Part shown: positions 46,571-56,541 of the stretch, piece after piece
How the letters are laid out: every line of letters begins with the position of its first letter
How positions within the stretch are numbered: the first letter of the stretch is position 1
NCBI GenBank assembly: GCA_049975245.1
Contig: JBNGDB010000002.1
Span: 1 to 64,000, forward strand
DNA length: 64,000 bases
Direction of reading: 5' to 3'
Source: UBA117 sp049975245
Lineage (GTDB): Archaea > Methanobacteriota > Methanobacteria > Methanobacteriales > Methanobacteriaceae
Notes under the pieces: generated by a model
What the model saw: the letters and a program-made list of their open reading frames with translations, nothing else
The model's database searches: none
What the model was told of the DNA's origin: nothing
Position numbers and translations under genes: made by a program

Positions 46571-47278
46571 ATGATTCCCCTGGTTGAAACAGGAATTCAA
46601 GGATTTGAAAGATTAATTCAAGATGAAGAATCTGGTTTTGAAGGTGTTCCTGAAAATTCCACAACACTTCTTTATGGGCCACCTAATGTGGGTAAATCAA
46701 TATTCTGCTACCAATTCATGTATAACGGTCTTTTAAAAAATGAACCATGTCTATACATCACTGCAGATTATGGAATTAAGCAACTTCAACAGAGGACCAT
46801 GGATTTCAATTGGTTTATACAGAGTTACTCAAAAAATGAGATGTTGTATGTTATTGACGCTTTATCAAACTTTTCAGGTGTTAAAATAGCTGATACTAAA
46901 AATTATAAAACAACAGCAGTTCATAATCCCACAGACTTAATGGTTAAAGTGGGTATTGGGACCAGGTTCGTATTTCAAAAATCACCCAAATTTAGATCCA
47001 TATTTGATTCACTTACCATTCCCTTTGCATTTAATCCAGATAAATTAGTAATACGTGTATTAAAGGCTTTTGTTAAGAGGGTTAAGGAAGCTGGAGGAGT
47101 AGCTATAATAACTCATACTGAGGGAACAGTTAATCAAGAAATTGAAGATTCAATCAAAGACATAGTGGATAATGTTTTTAAAATGGACGGTAAAAATTTT
47201 TATATTGAAAAGTTAGCTGGTTCCGGACGGAATGAATCTAAATATGAAATATCAGACCAAGGAATTATCATTGGATAA
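46571..47278 (+). CDS. KaiC/RAD55-like ATPase, paralogue 2
   Basis: 235 residues, a close duplicate of the preceding protein, sharing the block IFCYQFM..GLL and DYGIKQLQQ and the same Walker A position (GPPNVGKS, 36-43). The pair may form a hetero-oligomeric ring. It begins 19 bases after paralogue 1. Confidence 0.8.
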   Translation: MIPLVETGIQGFERLIQDEESGFEGVPENSTTLLYGPPNVGKSIFCYQFMYNGLLKNEPCLYITADYGIKQLQQRTMDFNWFIQSYSKNEMLYVIDALSNFSGVKIADTKNYKTTAVHNPTDLMVKVGIGTRFVFQKSPKFRSIFDSLTIPFAFNPDKLVIRVLKAFVKRVKEAGGVAIITHTEGTVNQEIEDSIKDIVDNVFKMDGKNFYIEKLAGSGRNESKYEISDQGIIIG

Positions 47279-47392
47279 TTTATAAAGATAAATTAATGCC
47301 ACTAAAGGATATTACAATAAAATGGGATTCAAATTCGTTAAAAATTTTTTTAAACATTAAATAATAAAAATTTAATTATTTAGAGGAAGTAA

Positions 47393-48292
47393 ATGCTCAA
47401 AACTATATTCATACTAGGTTTATTTGATCTTCTCAAAAAAAAGGAGGAATCAGTAGATTACTACATTCAGAGACTTCAAGATCTTCGAGAAGAAGAAATA
47501 GAAACCTTAATAAACCTGGGCGCGATTTATGCAGACGAGGAAAAATTTGATGAATCTTTACAATATTTAGAGCAAGCATTAATAATTTATAAATCAATGA
47601 ATGATGAGGTAGGTCAAGCTTTTGTTTTAGACACAATTGGAGATGTATATCTAAATATGAGAAGAATTAGCACGGCATTAGAATATTATCAGGAAGCTTT
47701 TAAGTTATACTCATCAGCCAAGTCACTTTCATCTAAAGAAGAAATGTTGGAAAAAATAAAAGAAGTTGAAAAGATCAGAACCGCGGTAGAAATTGTTGAC
47801 CAACATAAAACTGAAGAAATCCCTCCCAAATTCCCTGTTGAAGAGGAATACGTTGCTGATTTCCAAAAGATTAGTGATAAATTAGAAGAATTGATTAAAG
47901 TTATTGAAGCTACAAGAATTTATGACATGTATTTTAGAAAAAAAGATGCCATGGATCATCTTCAAGAAGCTTATACCATATCTAAGGAGATAGGTGATGA
48001 TAAAGGTGAAGCAGCTCTCCTTTTAATGATGGGAAATATATTATTACGAGAAGAAAATGTTAGAATGGCTCTAAATTATTTTAAGGATGCTCATAGCATA
48101 TTTGATAAGATCGGAGATGAAACAGGTAAAGCTATTGCCTTGTTATTGATCGGGACAGTATATTTCATCTTAGGGGATATGGGTAAAGTATCCGCCAGTT
48201 TCAGAAAATCGGTAGAGAAATTTCAGGAGCTAGGGGATAAAAATTCCGAGTCAATGGCCATTGAATTATTAAATACATTATATAATGAATAA
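47393..48292 (+). CDS. TPR-repeat protein
   Basis: 299 residues, all helical. Tetratricopeptide repeats are visible at about 35-115 (LINLGAIYADEEKFDESLQY, then VLDTIGDVYLNMRRISTALE) and 190-290 (LLMMGNILLREENVRMALNY, then LLLIGTVYFILGDMGKVSAS), separated by a Lys/Glu coiled-coil. Typical of scaffold proteins. GAGGAAGTAA precedes the ATG. It ends the cluster, facing the GT4 gene. Confidence 0.8.
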   Translation: MLKTIFILGLFDLLKKKEESVDYYIQRLQDLREEEIETLINLGAIYADEEKFDESLQYLEQALIIYKSMNDEVGQAFVLDTIGDVYLNMRRISTALEYYQEAFKLYSSAKSLSSKEEMLEKIKEVEKIRTAVEIVDQHKTEEIPPKFPVEEEYVADFQKISDKLEELIKVIEATRIYDMYFRKKDAMDHLQEAYTISKEIGDDKGEAALLLMMGNILLREENVRMALNYFKDAHSIFDKIGDETGKAIALLLIGTVYFILGDMGKVSASFRKSVEKFQELGDKNSESMAIELLNTLYNE

Positions 48293-48344
48293 CAAATTAA
48301 TACTCTTTTTATATTCAATTTTATTATTTAACAATTGAATCATA

Positions 48345-49316
48345 TTAGTACGCTTCTAATGGCAGAATAAATGCTAATATAATACCTATAGCTCCAAATA
48401 ATATTCCAATTAACCATACAATTAATACAACCGTCTTTTCTTTCATAGGTTTACGGAGAATTGATCTAATAAGTGATTTAAAACCATCTGGCGGAGCAAT
48501 AAGTTTTCCATCTTCTCTTACTTGAGTAGGGGTGTGTTTTTGTCTTTCCATCACACCAGCACTGTAAAATTTTAAAATTCCATCTATTATATTGGGCAAT
48601 AAAATTATAAAAGCTATAATTTTAACCCGACCAATAAATGCTACCGATGCTATAGTGGCTCCGATTATTAATGTTCCCACATCACCAGGAAAAACACGTG
48701 ACGGATGTTTATTATAAATTAAAAATGCAATCAAAGCACCTAACATTGAAATAGTTATAATTGAAACATTATACTTACTCATTATTATACAGGACGCCGT
48801 TAATGATATCATGGCAATGATGCCAAGTCCAGATTCAATTCCGTTTAGTCCTGCTAACATATTAGTTAGGTTAGATGCTATAGAAACTGCTATGGGAATC
48901 ATTATCATATATAAAATTCCAACTTCAGGAGGAGAAACCCATATTAAAGGCAAACCTGCTAAAAAAAGAAGAAATAACTTTTCTTTAGAGGATAATCTTA
49001 TTAAATCATCCACCATACCCACCATACCTACCAGTAGAATTACAAGTAATGTAATCAGCAACTCATATTGTAGTGGGGGATATATCCAAATTGCAATAAA
49101 CATTCCAATAGTAAAACCAAATAAAATTCCTATACCACCCATTTCAGCAACGGGAACTGCGTGAAGCTTATGCAAATCTTTACCGACAACGTTAGCGTTC
49201 TTTAATTTATGGATAAGACGTGGCATAACCAAATATGTGGAAAAGAATGCTAAAATTCCACAGATCGTGGATATCATTAAAATGGTCTGATATCCGGATG
49301 ATAATTCTAAACTCAT
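48345..49316 (-). CDS. MraY/GPT-like UDP-sugar phosphotransferase (glycosyltransferase family 4)
   Basis: 323 residues, about ten helices. Family motifs: MGGIGILFGF, VDDLIRLSSKEK (catalytic DD region), GLNGIESGLG, and PSRVFPGDVGTLIIG. Transfers a UDP-HexNAc phosphate group to a lipid carrier. In Methanobacteriales such enzymes are candidates for pseudomurein or protein N-glycan synthesis; the sequence does not decide between them. It starts 3 bases after the DUF1699 gene. Confidence 0.88.
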   Translation of the reverse strand: MSLELSSGYQTILMISTICGILAFFSTYLVMPRLIHKLKNANVVGKDLHKLHAVPVAEMGGIGILFGFTIGMFIAIWIYPPLQYELLITLLVILLVGMVGMVDDLIRLSSKEKLFLLFLAGLPLIWVSPPEVGILYMIMIPIAVSIASNLTNMLAGLNGIESGLGIIAMISLTASCIIMSKYNVSIITISMLGALIAFLIYNKHPSRVFPGDVGTLIIGATIASVAFIGRVKIIAFIILLPNIIDGILKFYSAGVMERQKHTPTQVREDGKLIAPPDGFKSLIRSILRKPMKEKTVVLIVWLIGILFGAIGIILAFILPLEAY

Positions 49317-49319
49317 AGA

Positions 49320-49778
49320 TTAACCTCTTAATAGGTAATAAACAGTCCTTAAAGGTATATTAAGTTTTTCAGATATTTCTTTTGCTTTTACACCTTTTTT
49401 GAACATATTTTTTACTTCTTTTATCGTTTTTTCATCATACTTGGCTTTTCTACCAGGCGTTAGCTTTACATCTTTCAGATAATAAACGGATTTAAGGGGT
49501 ATTTCTAAATTTTTTGAGATATCTTTGGGAGAATATCCCCTTTTTAGCAAATCTTTAACCCTTTCCGCATCATCCTCTTTATATTTTGGTGGTCTGCCCT
49601 TTCTTTCTACAGTTTCCACTTCAATACCCAGTTCCTGAAGGGCATCTAAATATTTTTTTGAAGTTCTTTTATAAAGACTAGGGGGGCATTGGATTATTTT
49701 CACATTTGGATGTTTATCTAATAGTTCCATTATCACTCTGGAGGATAATTGTTCATCAACATATACTATTTCATCCAA
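49320..49778 (-). CDS. DUF1699 protein with two resolvase-like HTH repeats
   Basis: 152 residues from TTG 49778 (GGTGAT upstream). The N-terminal ~55 residues match DUF1699. Then come two similar units: GRPPKYKEDDAERVKDLLKR...SVYYL and GRKAKYDEKTIKEVKNMFKK...TVYYL, each a 'GRPxKY' arm plus a helix-turn-helix like Hin/resolvase C-termini. Probably a DNA-binding regulator. Coupled to the phosphotransferase gene. Confidence 0.75.
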   Translation of the reverse strand: MDEIVYVDEQLSSRVIMELLDKHPNVKIIQCPPSLYKRTSKKYLDALQELGIEVETVERKGRPPKYKEDDAERVKDLLKRGYSPKDISKNLEIPLKSVYYLKDVKLTPGRKAKYDEKTIKEVKNMFKKGVKAKEISEKLNIPLRTVYYLLRG

Positions 49779-49843
49779 ATTATCACCAAATCGTCAACAT
49801 ATACTAATCATTAAGATATATTTCATCCAAATTATCACCAAAT
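49755..49843. repeat. Direct duplication covering the start of the DUF1699 gene
   Basis: A 24-base sequence (ATTTCATCCAAATTATCACC...) occurs at 49768-49791 and 49820-49843, and TCAACATATACTA occurs ahead of it in both. The duplicate copies the ribosome site and start region upstream of the gene. Confidence 0.8.
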
Positions 49844-49993
49844 AATTTAATGACTTTTATAAAACTATTCTTTATACCAAATAAGTCAAGAATTATGAAA
49901 AAACCTATTTTTTTTATAAAATTAAATTTATGAGTTATATAAAAACCCTTTTTTAAATAGTATTTTATTTCCTATTTTATGATTTAATATTAT

Positions 49994-51568
49994 TTATTTT
50001 TTGATAATTTCCAGGAATTTCCTAGCTTTTTTAGAAGTAGGCTTTCCAAAAGTTTCTAAAACTTTAATTTCATCTGAGACCTCTTTAGGACTAACAGAAA
50101 AAACTTTGGCCGCAGTTTCAATATCTAATTCATTTTTTAATTTTAAAACCGCAGCACCAAATGCTACTGGATTAGTTCGAAGATGGATTCCTTTAGTATG
50201 CTTTTCCATTTTAAATTTCTCGGCTAAAACTTCACTAAAATTGTTAATCATAACAATTTCTTCTTCCAAATATTTTCTCAACACATTAACCACATCTTCA
50301 TCAAAGTCCTCAAATGCCTTTAATTGATTACGGTCCAGGTTTGGTCGGAGATATGGAAAAGGGCCAGAATATTTAATTCTACGGTCATATGAAGTGGTAA
50401 GATAATATTTACCAATATCCCAAAGTACTAATACTCTCGGAATTTCAATAAAAAGTTTATTTTTCAGATTTTTTCTTCTTTCTAAATCCTTGCCAAGTTC
50501 TAAATCAATGGAATCATCAGAATTTATTAAGCCTTGTTCCAATAATATATGTCTTAAGCGCTGTTTTTTCAATAATTTAAGTTCATCTTCAGTTAAATTA
50601 TCATCCGTCAAGTTATTAGTCAGATCCTTAGACTCATCATAAATTTTTACTTTTTCCAAGTTGTTCAAATGATTTAGGAGGATTTTATCAAATATTTTCT
50701 TAATAGAATCCTCAGCATACTTGACATAGGCCAGTGAAATTGAAGTCCGGGTGTGTTTGTCATTAAGTATGGCTGGTTTTTTCCGGTGAAATTGCAAAAA
50801 TTCTATTCTTACATTGGAACCATATTTCTTTTGTAGTTCCTTTTCATAGTTTTCTCCGTCATCTGCATCTAAACTAACCCGTTTCCTGATCCACCTATCA
50901 TCTTCAAGAACTCTGATAACCAGGGATACAGTTTTAATAGCTCCTCTTTTTTCGTGTTTTAAAATATTCATTATTTTTTTATAAGCGTCCCTACCTAATA
51001 GAGATAAATCAGACATTTTGACCATGTAATCTCCAGAAAGAGGTAGATATTTTAAAACTCTAAGTCTATAAACTCCTATTTGATTAATTTCAAGGTCTAA
51101 ATCAATAGAACCGCATTCACATCTAAAAGGATGGTTTAATATTAGAGATATTTCATGTCCTTTGTACTTTTTGCCACATGATCGGCAATTTATTACTGCA
51201 TACTCTTCTAGATGACCAATAGCTATCCTATGGGAGGATATGGCAGAGTTTATACGGTCTAATATATTTTTTTTAGCAGCTGCTTTCATTCTGAAGTATT
51301 GATTATGCCTTGTGACGTCTTGGATATCTTCTATTTGAATTTCGCCAGCTGTATGAGGCCCTAAACGGGCTAATGATCTATAAGGTGCCTTATAACCCTT
51401 TAGTTCCATTACTTCTTTGAATTCTTGTAATTTCCCTAAATTCTTAGTTAATAAGTTATATGATTGACTAAAACTTTCAAGATCGACTAAATCATCTGTA
51501 TTTAATTCATTGCGTTTTATTTCATCAAGAAATTTTTCAGCATCCCCAATTAATACAGATTCGTTCAT
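49994..51568 (-). CDS. DUF530 family protein
   Basis: 524 residues, a family restricted to methanogens, function unknown. It has a zinc-ribbon-like pair (CRSCGKKYKGHE ... CECGSIDL, about 133-160). Conserved blocks include APYRSLARLGPHTAGEIQIE near residue 60 and GPFPYLRPNLDRNQ near 410. Its ATG overlaps the metG stop (ATGA), so it is coupled to methionyl-tRNA synthetase, hinting at a translation or RNA role. Confidence 0.88.
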   Translation of the reverse strand: MNESVLIGDAEKFLDEIKRNELNTDDLVDLESFSQSYNLLTKNLGKLQEFKEVMELKGYKAPYRSLARLGPHTAGEIQIEDIQDVTRHNQYFRMKAAAKKNILDRINSAISSHRIAIGHLEEYAVINCRSCGKKYKGHEISLILNHPFRCECGSIDLDLEINQIGVYRLRVLKYLPLSGDYMVKMSDLSLLGRDAYKKIMNILKHEKRGAIKTVSLVIRVLEDDRWIRKRVSLDADDGENYEKELQKKYGSNVRIEFLQFHRKKPAILNDKHTRTSISLAYVKYAEDSIKKIFDKILLNHLNNLEKVKIYDESKDLTNNLTDDNLTEDELKLLKKQRLRHILLEQGLINSDDSIDLELGKDLERRKNLKNKLFIEIPRVLVLWDIGKYYLTTSYDRRIKYSGPFPYLRPNLDRNQLKAFEDFDEDVVNVLRKYLEEEIVMINNFSEVLAEKFKMEKHTKGIHLRTNPVAFGAAVLKLKNELDIETAAKVFSVSPKEVSDEIKVLETFGKPTSKKARKFLEIIKK

Positions 51569-53547
51569 TTTATTCTTTCACCAATTTCTGCTTTTTTTGA
51601 TGTTAATATGCTCATATTTTTTTCTGTTGCCAGGATCATTCCCTCGGATTTAATTCCAAAAAGTTTAGCTGGTTCTAAATTCACCAGAACTATAACTTTT
51701 TCATTTAAGATTTCTTCAGGGGAATATTTTTGGGCAATCCCCGCAACTACCTGTAATTTTTTATCTTTAATATCTACCATTAATTTAAGTAAATTTTTAG
51801 ACCCTTTAACTGATTCAGCACCTATAACTTTACCTACTCTAAGATCTATTTTAGCAAAATCATCAATAGTAATTATATCTTTCATGTCAAATCCACCTTC
51901 CAAATTTTTATAGAGTAATTCTTTTTGCTTGATTATAACATCATCATCTATTTTATTAAATAGAGGCTTTGGTTTGTTAATCTCATGACCCGGTGGAATA
52001 AAATCGTTAAGGTTAGTCCAAGCCTGATTCAAACCAGATAAATTCATTATTTCTAATATTTTAGCAGATTTAGATGGCATATAAGGGTATAACATTACAG
52101 CTAAATTTTTAGCCAGCTGATTGCATAGATACAAACAATTAGAGGCTGATTCGGGATTGGATTTGATTGTCTTCCAGGGTTCTTTATCATTAAAATATTT
52201 ATTGCCTAATTTGGCCAGTTTAACAATTTCCACTAAAGCCTCTCTAAACTTGTAATTATCTATATTCTCTGAAACAGTTTTAGGAGTATCTATTATTTTT
52301 GTTTTAAATTCCAAGTCCATTTCATCTAATTGAGTTATTTCCGGGATTTTTCCATTAAAAAAGCGTTTAGTAAAGGAAAAAGTCCGGTGTAAGAAGTTTC
52401 CCACCACATCTGCCAGTTCGTCATTCACTCTTCTTTGAAAGTCATCCCATGAAAAATCAGTATCTCTACTTAAGGGAGCGTTTATCACTAAATAATATCT
52501 AAGAATGTCAGCTTCAAAATCTTTGAGAAAATCTGAGGCCCATATAACCCAATTTTTACTGGTGGACATTTTACTTCCTTCTAATGAGAGGTATTCGCCG
52601 GCAACAATGGCATCTGGTAACTTACAACCATAGCCCATTAGTAATGCTGGCCAGAATATGGTGTGATGGTAGATTATATCTTTTCCTATAAAGTGTATTG
52701 CATGATCATTCCAGTACTCTTTCCATGATGAATTATTCCTGTGGGCCCATTGGGCGGCTGATGAGATATAGCCCAGAAAAGCTTCTCCCCATACATAGAT
52801 AATTTTACCTTCTGCATCCTCCAGAGGAACTGGAACTCCCCATTCCATATCCCGGGTTAGTATCCAGTCTTTCAAACCTTCTTTTATCCATTGTAATGCA
52901 TAGTTTTTAACATTTGGAGGTAGATTATCATTATCTTGAATCCAATGATCTAATTCGTCCTGGAAATGGCTTAACTTAAAAAAATATTGTTTGGACTCTC
53001 TTATCTGGGGAGTGGAATCACATATTAAACATTTAGGTTCAATCAATTGGATAGGATCTAAATGCCGGCCACAAGTTTCACAATGGTCTCCACGGGCACC
53101 TTCACCCTTACAGTGGGGGCATATTCCTTCAACATATCTATCTGGTAAAAATCTTTTACATTCTGCACAGTAGGGTTGTTTAATTATTTTTTCATAAATA
53201 AATCCTTTATTATAAAGGTCTAAAAAGAAGTTCTGAGCTATTTCATAATGTAAAGGGTCAGATGTCCTAGAAAAATTATCAAAAGAAATATCGCAGGCAT
53301 CTAGATCATTTTTGATCATCTTGTAATATCTGCTGGCTACTTCTAACGGTTCTTTCCCTTCTTCTTCTGCTCTAACTGCTATGGGGGTTCCATGCTCATC
53401 AGTAGCACATACAAACAATACATCAATGTTATTCATTCTTTTGTAACGGGCATAAATATCAGCAGGGATGTAGGTGGATCTTAAATGTCCTAAATGACAG
53501 GGGCCATTAGCATAGGGCAGTGCACATGTGATAAATACTTTGTCCAA
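51565..53547 (-). CDS. metG: Methionyl-tRNA synthetase
   Basis: 660 residues from TTG 53547 behind AGGAGGAATCTAAG. Class I motifs: HLGH (in PYANGPCHLGHLRST) and KMSTSKNW (KMSKS). Two zinc knuckles lie between (CAECKRF, CPHCKGEGARGDHCETCG, CLICDS). The C-terminal ~105 residues are a Trbp111/EMAP-type tRNA-binding domain (DLRVGKVIGAESV, VVAGIAQKY). A normal full-length enzyme, first gene of the metG-DUF530 operon. Confidence 0.96.
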   Translation of the reverse strand: MDKVFITCALPYANGPCHLGHLRSTYIPADIYARYKRMNNIDVLFVCATDEHGTPIAVRAEEEGKEPLEVASRYYKMIKNDLDACDISFDNFSRTSDPLHYEIAQNFFLDLYNKGFIYEKIIKQPYCAECKRFLPDRYVEGICPHCKGEGARGDHCETCGRHLDPIQLIEPKCLICDSTPQIRESKQYFFKLSHFQDELDHWIQDNDNLPPNVKNYALQWIKEGLKDWILTRDMEWGVPVPLEDAEGKIIYVWGEAFLGYISSAAQWAHRNNSSWKEYWNDHAIHFIGKDIIYHHTIFWPALLMGYGCKLPDAIVAGEYLSLEGSKMSTSKNWVIWASDFLKDFEADILRYYLVINAPLSRDTDFSWDDFQRRVNDELADVVGNFLHRTFSFTKRFFNGKIPEITQLDEMDLEFKTKIIDTPKTVSENIDNYKFREALVEIVKLAKLGNKYFNDKEPWKTIKSNPESASNCLYLCNQLAKNLAVMLYPYMPSKSAKILEIMNLSGLNQAWTNLNDFIPPGHEINKPKPLFNKIDDDVIIKQKELLYKNLEGGFDMKDIITIDDFAKIDLRVGKVIGAESVKGSKNLLKLMVDIKDKKLQVVAGIAQKYSPEEILNEKVIVLVNLEPAKLFGIKSEGMILATEKNMSILTSKKAEIGERIK

Positions 53548-54039
53548 CTTAGATTCCTCCTATTAAATAATATATACGTTATTTTTAAATATTTAATCTT
53601 ATTTTATAATCTTATTCGAAACACGTTTATTCGAATTTTATTAAACATCAAAACAGTAAACTTAAGAATGTATTTATTATCTAAGAATACTTTATGGGAA
53701 ATAAATAGTTAAATAAGATTAATCTTATTATCTATTTAAATTTTAATATAAATCTCTAAAAATGGAAATTTAAAGTTTAAATAAGTATGATTTGTGAGAT
53801 ATTTTAAGTCTGTAATAATATTCATCATTAACTTATAAATAATTAAATTTTACCATGGCATGTAATTTTTTGATATAAATGGATTTATACGTTAAAAATC
53901 GGATTTATACGTTTAAAAATCAAAAAATGGGAATCAAATCTATATAAGCATGCTCAGATAACTTTACTAAGTGAAATGTTTTCTAATTAATTTCATTTAA
54001 CTGGATAAATATTTTTATAATGATTTCCAAAGGATAATC
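53548..54039. other. Intergenic promoter region with tandem repeat, 492 bases
   Basis: Between divergent metG and priL. TATATAAG at 53941-53948 is a good TATA box for priL. Two adjacent ~20-base copies of GGATTTATACGTT(T)AAAAAT lie at 53881-53921, just upstream, as a possible regulator site. TGAAAT/ATTTCA near 53972-53996 could pair in the leader. No gene seen. Confidence 0.6.
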
Positions 54040-55488
54040 ATGGTTTCAGTATCATTTTTAAATCCACTATCCCTTGAAGGGGAACAGATTGTAAGGGACA
54101 TGGGCAATTTAACAGGGATTTTTGAAAAAAATCCTGGTTTAATTCATGCGGTTGATAGTAGTAAATCACAAATTATCTCTGATAACCAGAACATACCTGA
54201 AAATTATGTTGAATTGGCAATTAAACGTTTAGAATGGTATCTTAAGAAAAAAAATGATAAAAATTATAATTATAAGGATTATGCTTTTTTATTTGACCCA
54301 TCAATCACTCAATTTGATGTTATTGCTTTTTTTATATTGGCCCAGGCTATTGGAATTAAATTCAATCCCAACTCCAGGGAATCTAAACTTTTAGTTGATT
54401 CACAGGGAAGTATTATTGAAGATAGACTGGAAGAATTACCCCTTAGTGACCGGAGAGATCTGACTCAACAGATTTTGGATGATCTGCTAATTCATGAAAA
54501 CATTAATTGGATGTTTCTGGAGGAGATACTCAGTTCCAAAAAGATCAATTTATATGAATTAATTTTAGATGATGGAGAAATTGTACTAGACAAAGAAGAT
54601 TTTATAGAAAGATTTTCTGACAAAATAAAGCATAGGAATCCGGAAAGAATGTATGATCTTTTGATTGGAGATCAGCTAAAAGAACTTATCATGATTAAAA
54701 TGATAATGCAACAAGCAGAAGATTACATTAAAAAGGTAAGCGAAATGTCTGGTAAGGTGGAACCGCACCCTTATATTTTAGAAGTGGGAGATAGAATATC
54801 AAAGGTTTTAACAAATAATCTCCGCCATTATACTGCTTTTAAAGGTGGAATTAAAGGTTTCAGACTAAATCCTGATGCATTTCCGCCGTGTATTAAACTT
54901 ACATTAAATGGTGTTGGATCAGGGAATCGTAATGATGCCATTGTTCTTCTTTTAACATCCTTTTTATCCTATGCCAGATTATATCCTTCTATTTTCAGGG
55001 ACAATGTTTCTGTTAAAGTATCTGACGTTGACCCTCAACTGGAAGTTATTAAAAATGAAATATTGCCCTTAATTTATGATGCAGCAGACCGATGTAACCC
55101 TCCACTTTTTGAAGACGATCCCCAGGAAAAGTTGAATATAACAGCAAAATTAGGATTTGGTGTACACAAAGACCCAGAACTCCAACATGAAGGTGAGAGT
55201 AAATGGTATACTCCTATGAGTTGTGATAAAATTAAAATCCATCTACCAGCATTATGTAAACCAGATAATATATGTAAAAAGATTGGAAACCCCTTATCAT
55301 ATTATAAAAGTAAATCATGGCAGTTAAAAAAGGAATCTGAGAATAAAAAATCATCTAAAAATAATGATACTGACGAAAAACATCAATCAGATAACTCAAG
55401 CAACCTTAAATCTGATGAAAATGGCTTCAAAGAGGTAGTAGACGAAAGGTTTGCTAAATATTCCAAAGGTAGTGATACTAATGAATGA
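54040..55488 (+). CDS. priL: DNA primase large subunit
   Basis: 482 residues. Helical partner of PriS that binds template and initiates primers. The C-terminal half has the Fe-S domain cysteines: PPCIKLTLNG, PMSCDKIKIHLPALC and NICKKIGNP (about 280-425), with LSYYKSKSW as the usual following block. A ~55-residue charged, low-complexity tail extends the C-terminus. AAAGGATAATC precedes the ATG. It overlaps priS by 8 bases. Confidence 0.95.
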   Translation: MVSVSFLNPLSLEGEQIVRDMGNLTGIFEKNPGLIHAVDSSKSQIISDNQNIPENYVELAIKRLEWYLKKKNDKNYNYKDYAFLFDPSITQFDVIAFFILAQAIGIKFNPNSRESKLLVDSQGSIIEDRLEELPLSDRRDLTQQILDDLLIHENINWMFLEEILSSKKINLYELILDDGEIVLDKEDFIERFSDKIKHRNPERMYDLLIGDQLKELIMIKMIMQQAEDYIKKVSEMSGKVEPHPYILEVGDRISKVLTNNLRHYTAFKGGIKGFRLNPDAFPPCIKLTLNGVGSGNRNDAIVLLLTSFLSYARLYPSIFRDNVSVKVSDVDPQLEVIKNEILPLIYDAADRCNPPLFEDDPQEKLNITAKLGFGVHKDPELQHEGESKWYTPMSCDKIKIHLPALCKPDNICKKIGNPLSYYKSKSWQLKKESENKKSSKNNDTDEKHQSDNSSNLKSDENGFKEVVDERFAKYSKGSDTNE

Positions 55489-56446
55489 ACCAGCTACCTT
55501 AGAAGAACGTAGGAAATATTATAGAGAAGAGTGGAATGTAAAAGAAATCCCGGATTTTATAAAAAACCGTATGGAACAACGTGAATTTGGTTTTGATCAT
55601 TTGGGAAAAGGACCTAACGACCGTTACAAGATTTTCAGATCCCTGGAATATTTGAAAAGATTTATCAGATATAAATCACCTTTTGCAGCATATTGCTCGG
55701 TGGCTTTTTATGATAAACCATTTAAAAGAGCTGATTGGATAAAATCTGAGCTGGTTTTTGATGTTGATGCTAAAGATATTCCCATAAGAACATGTAATTG
55801 TGATAATGTATGCGAAATTTGTCTTAACCAAGCAAAGGATATAGTTTCAAATTTAATGGATACATTAACCGGAGATCTTGGACTAAAAAATATTCATGTT
55901 GTATATTCTGGAAGAGGATATCATTTAAGGGTGTTGGATGAGGAAGTAATGGGAATGGATAGTGAGATAAGAGCTCAAATATTAAAATACATTGTAGGTA
56001 GCGAAGTTCCTAAAAGCGAATATGGAACTGAAGGAGAAAAATATAAACTTGAACACTTTTCTATACCATTCGGCTACCCTAAAGTCTTCACCAAACGGGT
56101 AAAATATGATATATTACATTTAAATCAGGATACAAAACTAGAAAACCTAAGTAAACCATTAATAAAAAAGGTTTTAAATAACAGGAAATATTTAAATAAT
56201 GATCAGTGGGGTTTATTTAGAAAAAATGTAGGCCCTGTTAATTATAAAAAGTTAATAAAAGAGCTATCAGACTTGAATATGAGTCTGGTTGATGCAAAAG
56301 TATCAATTGATCTTAAAAGAATTTTACGACTTCCCACTTCTTTACATTCTAAAGTGAGCATGAAATGCATGGAAGTAAAAAATATTGAAAATTTCGACCC
56401 CTTTAAACATGCAGTACCTAATTTTGTATACGAAAGAGATGATTAA
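55481..56446 (+). CDS. priS: DNA primase catalytic small subunit
   Basis: 321 residues from ATG 55481 (an upstream in-frame ATG at 55451 lies inside priL and lacks support). The catalytic Asp pair is in LVFDVDAKD (Asp94, Asp96), the zinc knuckle follows (CNCDNVCEIC), and SGRGYHLRV is the conserved nucleotide-binding loop. The archaeal initiator polymerase; the coupled priL-priS order ensures balanced subunits. Confidence 0.96.
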   Translation: MNEPATLEERRKYYREEWNVKEIPDFIKNRMEQREFGFDHLGKGPNDRYKIFRSLEYLKRFIRYKSPFAAYCSVAFYDKPFKRADWIKSELVFDVDAKDIPIRTCNCDNVCEICLNQAKDIVSNLMDTLTGDLGLKNIHVVYSGRGYHLRVLDEEVMGMDSEIRAQILKYIVGSEVPKSEYGTEGEKYKLEHFSIPFGYPKVFTKRVKYDILHLNQDTKLENLSKPLIKKVLNNRKYLNNDQWGLFRKNVGPVNYKKLIKELSDLNMSLVDAKVSIDLKRILRLPTSLHSKVSMKCMEVKNIENFDPFKHAVPNFVYERDD

Positions 56447-56541
56447 ATCAACTGAATCAATAATAATTAGTACTAATCATAAACATTTTTTCAGAAAGGA
56501 TTGAATTTTTTTTGGATATAGATGACAGTTAAATTTTCCAT

